Assembly (NCBI RefSeq): GCF_029525575.1
Contig: NZ_JAPDIA010000009.1
Span: 1,116,001 to 1,180,000 of the forward strand
Length of the DNA stretch: 64,000 nucleotides
From: Cohnella rhizosphaerae
GTDB taxonomy: Bacteria; Bacillota; Bacilli; Paenibacillales; Paenibacillaceae
Direction: 5' to 3'
A program made the position numbers and the translations under genes. The notes beneath the pieces were generated by a model. That model ran no database searches. It was not told where the DNA came from and saw only the letters and a list, made by a program, of their open reading frames with translations. This document shows positions 58,454 to 64,000 of the stretch, piece by piece; the first letter of the stretch is position 1; the number at the start of each line of letters is the position of its first letter.

Positions 58454-59429
58454 GGGGAAACGCATCCTCGTAACCGGGGGCACCGGCTCATGGGGGCATG
58501 AGCTGGTGCGTCAGCTATTGACGCTCGGGCCGAAGGAGATCATCGTCTATTCGCGAAGCGAATCCAGCCAGGTGGCGATGAGCCGCGAGTTCGAGGATCC
58601 CCGGCTGACTTTTTTCATCGGGGACGTGCGGGACCGCGAGGCGCTCTCCAAGGCTTGCCAGGGCGTGGATATTCTGTTCCACCTGGCTGCGCTGAAGCAT
58701 GTGCCCGTGTGCGAGATCCAGCCGTACGAAGCGCTCAAGACGAACGTGCTCGGAACGCAAAACGTCGTCGAGGCGGCGATCGAAAACAAAGTGGGACGCG
58801 TCATCAACATCTCGACCGACAAGGCGGCGAATCCGTCCAACTTTTACGGCATGACCAAGGCGATCGGCGAAAAGCTAATCGTGTACGCGAACCTGCTGAA
58901 GTCCGACACGAAGTTCGTCTGCGTACGCGGCGGCAATGTGCTCGGCACGAACGGCAGCGTCATTCACCTGTTCATGGACCATATCAAAAACCGCGGCCAG
59001 GTCAATCTGACCCACCGGGACATGACGCGCTTCTTCCTCACGCTTCAGGACGCGATCAAGCTGCTGTTCAAGGCGGTGGAGGTGAGCGTGGGCGGAGAGA
59101 TTTTCGTCATGAAAATGCCGACCTGCCGGATCGTCGATCTCGCCGAGGTGCTCATGGACGCCATGGGGAGGTCCGCCGAGATCGTGGAGACGGGCGTACG
59201 CCCGGGCGAGAAGCTCGACGAGATTTTGCTCACCGAATACGAGAGCCAGAGTACCGTCGAATACGACGACGAATATCTGGTCATTCTGCCCACGCTCGAG
59301 CTCGAAGGCCTACAGGCGCACTACGACGCCTATCCGCGGGCGGAGCTGCACAGCTACAGCTCGGGAACGGGGCTCATGAACTACGATGAAATCCGGAGCA
59401 TGCTGGTGAGAGGGGGATTCCTCCAATGA
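58446..59429 (+). CDS. UDP-GlcNAc 4,6-dehydratase/5-epimerase-like SDR (FnlA/CapE-type)
   Basis: 327 residues. Extended SDR with GGTGSWGHELV near the N-terminus, the catalytic NFYGMTKAIGEK (Tyr and Lys) and the FnlA/CapE-like segment HRDMTRFFLTLQDAIKLL. FnlA-type enzymes remove water from UDP-GlcNAc and invert C-5, often C-3 too. No membrane helix is present, unlike WbpM or PglF. The start overlaps the 2-epimerase, and the stop overlaps the next start. Confidence 0.85.
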   Translation: MYEGKRILVTGGTGSWGHELVRQLLTLGPKEIIVYSRSESSQVAMSREFEDPRLTFFIGDVRDREALSKACQGVDILFHLAALKHVPVCEIQPYEALKTNVLGTQNVVEAAIENKVGRVINISTDKAANPSNFYGMTKAIGEKLIVYANLLKSDTKFVCVRGGNVLGTNGSVIHLFMDHIKNRGQVNLTHRDMTRFFLTLQDAIKLLFKAVEVSVGGEIFVMKMPTCRIVDLAEVLMDAMGRSAEIVETGVRPGEKLDEILLTEYESQSTVEYDDEYLVILPTLELEGLQAHYDAYPRAELHSYSSGTGLMNYDEIRSMLVRGGFLQ

Positions 59430-60356
59430 GAGTGCTGGTGCTCGGCGGAACCGGGATGGCAGGGCATGCGATCGCGGCCTATCTGCAATCGCGAGACGGT
59501 TATGAAGTGACGGTGACGGTCCGTTCGGCAGCGGATATCCCGGTCGTTCAAAGCGCGTGCGGCGGGATTGGGAACCTGGCGGGGGGGCGAAAGCGGAATC
59601 GGCGAAAACGGCGAAGGCGGGCGGGCGGCGCTTGGCGTCCGTCTGCTGGACGTTCGCCGATTCGAACAGGTGGCGGACGCGGTCGCCGAGGTGCGGCCAG
59701 ACGCGATCGTCAACGCGGTCGGCGTGCTGAACCGGCAGGCCGAGGAGCATCCGCTGGACGCCTATCTCGTGAACGGCCTGCTGCCGCACTGGCTGCGGCA
59801 TCTGTGCAGGCGCGAAGGCGGCAGGCTGATCCACATCAGCTCGGACTGCGTATTCCTTGGCGACCGGGGCGGCTACACCGAGACGGAGCAGCCGGACGGC
59901 GTGACGGTATACGCGCGCAGCAAGGCGCTCGGCGAGATCGCGGATCCCGCTTGCCTGACGCTGCGCACCTCGATCGTCGGGCCGGAGCTGCGCGATCAAG
60001 GCGTCGGCCTGCTCAAGTGGTTCCTTGGCAGCAAGGGCAGCGTGCCCGGCTACGTCAACGTTAGATGGAACGGCGTGACGACGCTGGAGCTGGCTAAAGC
60101 GGTGGAATGGGGGATCGCCAATCCGAACGTAGGCGGTCTGGTGCATCTGACGGCGCCCGAAGCGGTGAGCAAGCATGAACTGCTCGGCCTGTTCGCCGAT
60201 ACATTCTGGAAAACGGACGTCCGTATCGTGCCGGCGACGGAGCCGGCGATCGACCGCACGCTGGCGCCGACGGCGAGCGGCTTCGACTACCGGCCGCCGG
60301 GCTATGCGCAGATGCTGGCGGAGCTGCGGCAGTGGATGGCGGGCGGCGCGGATTGA
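59426..60356 (+). CDS. RmlD-like reductase (SDR)
   Basis: About 309 residues after correction. GGTGMAGHAIAAYL binds NAD(P)H; HISSDCVFLGDRGGYTE and VYARSKALGEI (Tyr, Lys) match dTDP-4-dehydrorhamnose reductase-like enzymes. The G7 run at 59581-59587 is one base too long (GNLAGGESGIGENGE after correction). No cupin domain is present, unlike FnlB/CapF, so I favour the UDP-L-RhaNAc reductase (WbvR/QnlA-type) over the UDP-L-FucNAc route. Starts and stops overlap on both sides. Confidence 0.8.
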
Positions 60357-61283
60357 TGCGGGTCGTCGTCACCGGCGCCGCGGGCTTCAGCGGCCGGCAT
60401 GCGAGCGAACGGCTGGCGTTGGCGGGCATGGAGATCACGGCCGTCGTCTCTCCGCGCGCGCCCGCAGCCGGACGTCGGCCCGTTGCGGGCGCCGCAGTCG
60501 AGCTTGCCTGCGATCTGACGGACCGCGCGTCCGTCCGGTCGCTGCTCGATCGGGTTCGACCCGACGCCGTGCTGCATCTCGCCGGCCGCAATGCGGTCGA
60601 CGAATCGTGGCGCGCGCCCGATCTGGCGCTGGCCGCCAACCTGCTGTCGACCGTCTACGTGCTTGAAGCCGCCCGCGCGCTCCCGGATTGCCGGACGCTG
60701 GTCATCGGTTCGATGCTGAGCCCGCGTCCGGACGAAGATCTGACGCGCACGCTGCATCCGTACGGCTTCAGCAAGGCGCTGCAGGTGACGGCTGCGCTGG
60801 CCTGGCAGCACTGGTACGGCCAGCAGGTGATCGTCGCGGAGCCGTGCAATCTGATCGGGCCCGGCGGCAGCGCCGGCATCTGCGGCAAGATCGCGCGCTG
60901 GGCCGCGGCCTGCGAACGGGACGCGGAGAGGGGGCGGGAGCCGGCGCCGTTCCGCCTGTCCTCGCTGGAGGAGCGGCGCGATTTTCTCGACGTACGCGAT
61001 GCCGCCGCCGCGTACGCGACGCTGCTGCGGACGGGGGGAGCCGGGCGTCCGCTACGCGCTGGAGTCCGGCACGCTGCGCAGCCTCGGCGAGGTGAAGGCG
61101 GCGTTCGACCGGGCGAGCCGCGTGCCGCTGCGCTGGGAGATCGGCACGGCTGGCGGTCCGTCGCCGCAGGCGCGGCGCGCGGACGCGATCCGCGAGCTCG
61201 GCTGGCAGCCAGCGGTCCCGTTCGAGCGTTCGATCGCCGATACGCTGCAGTCCGAGCGGGAGCGGGCGGACGAATCGGCTTAA
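60356..61283 (+). CDS. NAD-dependent epimerase/dehydratase-type SDR
   Basis: About 308 residues after correction. VTGAAGFSGRHASERLA is the cofactor motif and HPYGFSKALQV holds the Tyr-x3-Lys pair. The catalytic Ser/Thr position reads VIGSML. The middle resembles GDP-6-deoxy-4-ketomannose reductase (RMD) and related enzymes (VAEPCNLIGPGG). The G6 run at 61033-61038 has one G too many (RTGEPGVRYALESGT after correction). It may make a second activated deoxysugar. The substrate is not clear. Confidence 0.75.
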
Positions 61284-61316
61284 GCATCTTGAATTTACCG
61301 GAAGGGTGGAACCGGC

Positions 61317-62106
61317 ATGAACAGCCCGCACGCCGGGAAATCCGGCAGCCTGGAGGACGGCCCGGGCGCAGCCCGGCCGAAGGTGACCGCCGTCATTCCT
61401 TTTTATAACGATAAGTACATCGGAGAAGCGGTCGAGAGCGTGCTGGCCCAGCGCATCGAGGGGCTGGAGGTCATCGTCGTCGACGACGGATCGACGCGGG
61501 AAGCGTGGCGGCTCCAGCGCTTCCGGGACCGCATTCATGTACTCGGCAAGGCGAACGGGGGGGACGGCGAGCGCGCTGAACCACGGCTTTCGCATGGCGC
61601 GCGGCGAATACGTCGCCTGGCTCAGCTCGGACGACCGATGGCTGCCGGGCAAGCTCGCGCGCCAGCTTGATCATATGGAGCGGACGGGGTCCGCGATCAG
61701 CCACACCGCTTTCCGCACGATCAATGCCGCAGGCGTGCCCGGTCCGAAGCCGGTACGGCTCGCCTTCGAGAGCCGGTACGACTTCTACCGGTCGCTGCTG
61801 CGCTCGAATGCGATCAACGGCTGTACGGTGATGATGCGCAAGGCGCTGTTCGAGCAGCTCGGCGGCTTCGACGAAAGCGCGGTTTTTACCCATGACTACG
61901 ATCTGTGGATTCGCGCGATTCTGGCCGGCTACCCGCCTACCTATATGAACGAACCGTTGACGGAATACCGCAAGCATGCCGGGATGGGGACGATCCTCAA
62001 CCAAGGTAAAGCGGAGGCGGAATTCATGGCGACGGCGGCCAAGTACAGGGGCAGCCTGAGCCGGCTGCTCGGCGCGCTGCGGCCGACGGTCGGCAGAGGC
62101 AGATAA
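61317..62106 (+). CDS. GT2-family glycosyltransferase, last gene of the locus
   Basis: About 262 residues after correction. GT-A domain: KVTAVIPFYNDKYIGEAVES, VVDDGSTREA and WLSSDDRWLPGKL with the DXD-type SDD. The later FTHDYDLWIRAILAG has the catalytic Asp region. The G7 run at 61557-61563 has one G too many (GKANGGTASALNHGFRMA after correction). ATG 61317 follows gaagggtgg. A bidirectional-looking hairpin follows. Confidence 0.85.
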
Positions 62107-62117
62107 CGAAGTCGAAC

Positions 62118-62157
62118 AAAAAAGACGCCCGGCGTTTTATTTCGCCGCGGCGTCTTT
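62118..62157 (-). terminator. Hairpin downstream of the last GT2
   Basis: Stem aaagacgcc/ggcgtcttt with a second inner GC stem. The T run (T6) is on the minus strand, so the terminator works better for minus-strand transcripts. It could serve fabH, but 320 bp away. Confidence 0.6.
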
Positions 62158-62197
62158 GCAAATCGTCAATCGATTAAGTGAGTTCGCGTACAGAGAG

Positions 62198-62388
62198 CTA
62201 TCGCGCAAAAGTGCACGATCGAGGGCCGCATCCGTTCGTCGCTTTCCGTCTATCGCGCAAAAGCGCAGCATTTTTCTCCGAAACATCGAGTTTCTCGCTA
62301 AAAAAGAGGGGGATCTACCGCGCACTTTTGCGCGATAGATCCCCAAAAACGCCATACCCGTGTTTGATGATGCACTTTTGCGCGATAG
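62198..62388 (+). repeat. Four-unit repeat array, two forward and two inverted (B)
   Basis: Unit ctatcgcgcaaaagtgca, forward at 62198-62215 and 62250-62267, inverted at 62321-62338 and 62371-62388, with one or two mismatches. The segments between units are unrelated. It fills most of the 369-bp gene-free interval between the last GT2 and fabH, and I see no other signal in it apart from the hairpin at 62118. Confidence 0.9.
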
Positions 62389-62475
62389 CACAGGACGAAG
62401 ATAGGCGGGAAGGCATGCGGGTTGACGCAAATGAGAACGATGTGCATCGCTCGCGCTACATCCGCCCGCGCCGGA

Positions 62476-63459
62476 TCAAAGGGTCCAGCGCACCAGCAAG
62501 CCCGCCTGCGTCAGGCCGCTGCCGAACCCGTACAGCGCGACCGTCTGTCCGGCGGCAAGCCGGCCGTCCTTCACGGCGAGGTCGAGCGCCAGCGGGATCG
62601 ATGCGGCCGACGTATTGCCGTACTCGGCGGCGCTCGTCAACGCACGCTCGTAAGGCATGCCGAGCCGCTCGCAGATCGCCTCGATCATGCGCAGGTTCGC
62701 GCTGTGCGGCACGATCCAATCGAGCGCCTCTGCGGCGAGCCCGCTGTCCCGCAGCAGGCTTCGCACGCCGTCCGGCACGGTGGAGAGCGCCCACTTGTAT
62801 ACCTCGCGGCCGTTCTGCACGATGCGGCCGCCGCCTTCGAGCGGCTGGCCGTTCCAGTCGCTCGACAGGCCCGAGGCGTAGACGTGGATGCCGCCGCTGC
62901 CGTCCGTGACGGCGTGCGACGCCAGAAACCGGCCCTCGTCCGACCGCTCGACGAGCACGGCGCCGGCGCCGTCGCCGAACAAGATGCAGGTGGAGCGATC
63001 CGCGTAATCCGTAATCTTGCTAAGCGTCTCGCAGCCGATCACGAGAATCTTGCGGTACATGCCGGTCAGTATCAACCCGTTCGCCGTCTGAAGCGCGGAG
63101 ACGAAGCCCGCGCACGCCGCGTTCAGGTCGAACGCCAGCGCGGCCTTGAAGCCGAACGCCGCCTGCACGCGCGAGGCGACCGACGGAAACGGATTGTCCG
63201 GCGTCGTAGTGGCGACCAGCACGCCGTCGATATCGTCGGTCGAGGTCGGGTATCTGCGCAGCAGATCGCGCACGGCGGCGATGGCGAGATGGCTCGCGAA
63301 CTCGTCCTCGGCGGCGATACGGCGCTCGCTGATCCCCGTGCGGCGGACGATCCACTCGTCGTTCGTATCGACCATGGCGGACAGCTCTTCATTGTTCAGG
63401 ATGCGCTGCGGCACATGGCTGCCGATCGCGGTGATGGCGGAACGGGATTGGAGCGGCAT
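62476..63459 (-). CDS. fabH: 3-oxoacyl-ACP synthase III (FabH)
   Basis: 327 residues. The condensing-enzyme triad is complete: Cys in NAACAGF, His in VPHSAN and Asn in YGNTSAAS. It starts fatty acid synthesis by joining acetyl- or branched-chain acyl-CoA with malonyl-ACP. ATG 63459 is preceded by AAGGAGGAAT. It is not next to fabF or other fab genes, as is common for extra FabH copies in Bacillales. A FapR-like box lies just upstream, so membrane lipid homeostasis probably controls it. A role in an unusual lipid for the surface locus is possible but not supported. Confidence 0.95.
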   Translation of the reverse strand: MPLQSRSAITAIGSHVPQRILNNEELSAMVDTNDEWIVRRTGISERRIAAEDEFASHLAIAAVRDLLRRYPTSTDDIDGVLVATTTPDNPFPSVASRVQAAFGFKAALAFDLNAACAGFVSALQTANGLILTGMYRKILVIGCETLSKITDYADRSTCILFGDGAGAVLVERSDEGRFLASHAVTDGSGGIHVYASGLSSDWNGQPLEGGGRIVQNGREVYKWALSTVPDGVRSLLRDSGLAAEALDWIVPHSANLRMIEAICERLGMPYERALTSAAEYGNTSAASIPLALDLAVKDGRLAAGQTVALYGFGSGLTQAGLLVRWTL

Positions 63460-63489
63460 GGCAGATTCCTCCTTGGATTGGCTCCAGGT

Positions 63490-63508
63490 ATTAGTACCAG
63501 GTTTTAAT
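63490..63508 (-). promoter_or_regulatory. FapR-like operator upstream of fabH
   Basis: attagtaccaggttttaat matches one half of the FapR box (TTAGTACC) well and the second half (ACTAA) less well. It is 31 bp before the fabH start. FapR represses fab genes and is released by malonyl-CoA. Confidence 0.6.
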
Positions 63509-63681
63509 TTCATCATACACTTCCCGAACCGAAGAGTCAATTGATTGGAAAGAGTCAATTGGGTGGCGTCATAATTATAGATCACGCGTGCCATTTAACG
63601 TAGCAGCCTTATCGCCAGCTGTACTTCTTGCCCGGCTGCGGATCTTCTTTTTTGGAAGCATACTTATTGCTTTGGAAAAGT

Positions 63682-63722
63682 AAAAAAGGACCGCTCACCT
63701 GTGGAATATCAGGCAAGCGGTC
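63682..63722 (-). terminator. Terminator of the RspA-like gene
   Basis: Stem gaccgctcacctg with near-perfect complement, T6 on the minus strand, 15 bp after the stop. Confidence 0.85.
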
Positions 63723-63736
63723 GTTGCGTTATCGGA

Positions 63737-64000
63737 TTAAGGGCGTCCCGGAGAACCGTCCGGCAGCCTTGCCAGCGTCCATTCCGGCAAGTCGTTGCGG
63801 CACGGATACTTCGCCGCAAGCGCTTCGTTCAGCTCGATTCCCAGGCCAGGCTTTTCGTTCGCGAAGGCATATCCTTGACGAAGCTGCGGCGTACCGACGA
63901 ACACTTCTTGCGCGCGCTCGGAAAATTGGTTCCATTCCTGGATGCCGAAGTTCGGCGTCGCCAAGTTGAGATGCAGGTTCGCGGCGTGGCCGATCGGCGA
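63737..64000 (-). CDS. C-terminal end of a RspA/D-mannonate dehydratase-like enolase-superfamily enzyme (5' part outside window)
   Basis: The last 87 residues are visible. ATPNFGIQEWNQFSERAQEV, then KPGLGIELNEALAAKYPC and ENLPEWTLAR-like text ending DGSPGRP match the C-terminus of RspA/ManD proteins, which dehydrate D-mannonate or D-altronate in hexuronate catabolism. The catalytic residues lie upstream, outside the window. It has its own terminator. Confidence 0.85.
   Translation of the reverse strand, partial: SPIGHAANLHLNLATPNFGIQEWNQFSERAQEVFVGTPQLRQGYAFANEKPGLGIELNEALAAKYPCRNDLPEWTLARLPDGSPGRP

Noticed and set aside
63609..63695. Short minus-strand frame ending KKEDPQPGKKYSWR
   Set aside because: The tail looks protein-like, but its only start lies inside the terminator hairpin of the RspA-like gene and no ribosome site is seen.

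Overview
The window looks like a chromosome segment of a high-GC, spore-forming, Gram-positive member of the Paenibacillaceae (Cohnella or Paenibacillus-like). The grounds are near-consensus AGGAGG ribosome sites, frequent GTG/TTG starts, an SLH-domain protein, ecsAB, cheX, HxlR/PadR/MocR regulators and two CgeB-type spore-surface proteins. The species assignment is inference. No rRNA or tRNA gene was recognised.

A property of the whole window controls the annotation. About 27 genes or gene segments shift frame at a homopolymer, and in nearly every case deleting one base from the run restores a continuous protein. I read these as one-base homopolymer overcalls in the sequence, not pseudogenes. 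Coordinates below span the reconstructed genes, and each entry states the shift.

Layout. 1-3.6 kb: the end of an ABC transporter, a thioredoxin-like protein, a 67-residue peptide with eight cysteines, a MauE/DoxX-like membrane protein and two membrane proteins, possibly a system that makes and exports a disulfide-rich peptide. 3.7-13.8 kb: HxlR and LysR regulators, an EamA transporter, a PHP phosphatase, a DHA2 efflux pump with its PadR regulator, a chemoreceptor, a UMF1-type MFS protein and a Zn-dependent phospholipase-like protein. 14-28 kb: cheX, an SDR, a DEAD-box helicase with a long disordered tail, ecsAB, a GGDEF protein, an aminotransferase, a PNPOx-like flavoprotein, a MocR-type regulator lacking the PLP lysine, an AraC regulator, a two-repeat CRISPR-like array and an IS1595-like transposase. 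28-32 kb: psd, a CotSA-like glycosyltransferase and mntH.

32-62 kb is the most distinctive part. It starts with a protein of about 1,847 residues made of roughly 145 decapeptide repeats. Then come five glycosyltransferases or related proteins and a nucleotidyltransferase, four small proteins, an SLH-domain protein, a secreted protein of about 2,075 residues with PKD-like domains, two CgeB-like glycosyltransferases, a GT4 enzyme, a trio fitting UDP-L-QuiNAc synthesis, another SDR and a final GT2. Six proteins of this block share an unusual tag: an Arg/Lys-rich stretch followed by a helix with a small residue every fourth position and flanking aromatics. I infer that the block builds a glycosylated spore or cell-surface layer on the giant repeat protein, with the tag recruiting enzymes to the site of assembly.

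62-64 kb holds fabH with a FapR-like operator and the 3' end of a RspA/mannonate-dehydratase-like gene that runs off the window.
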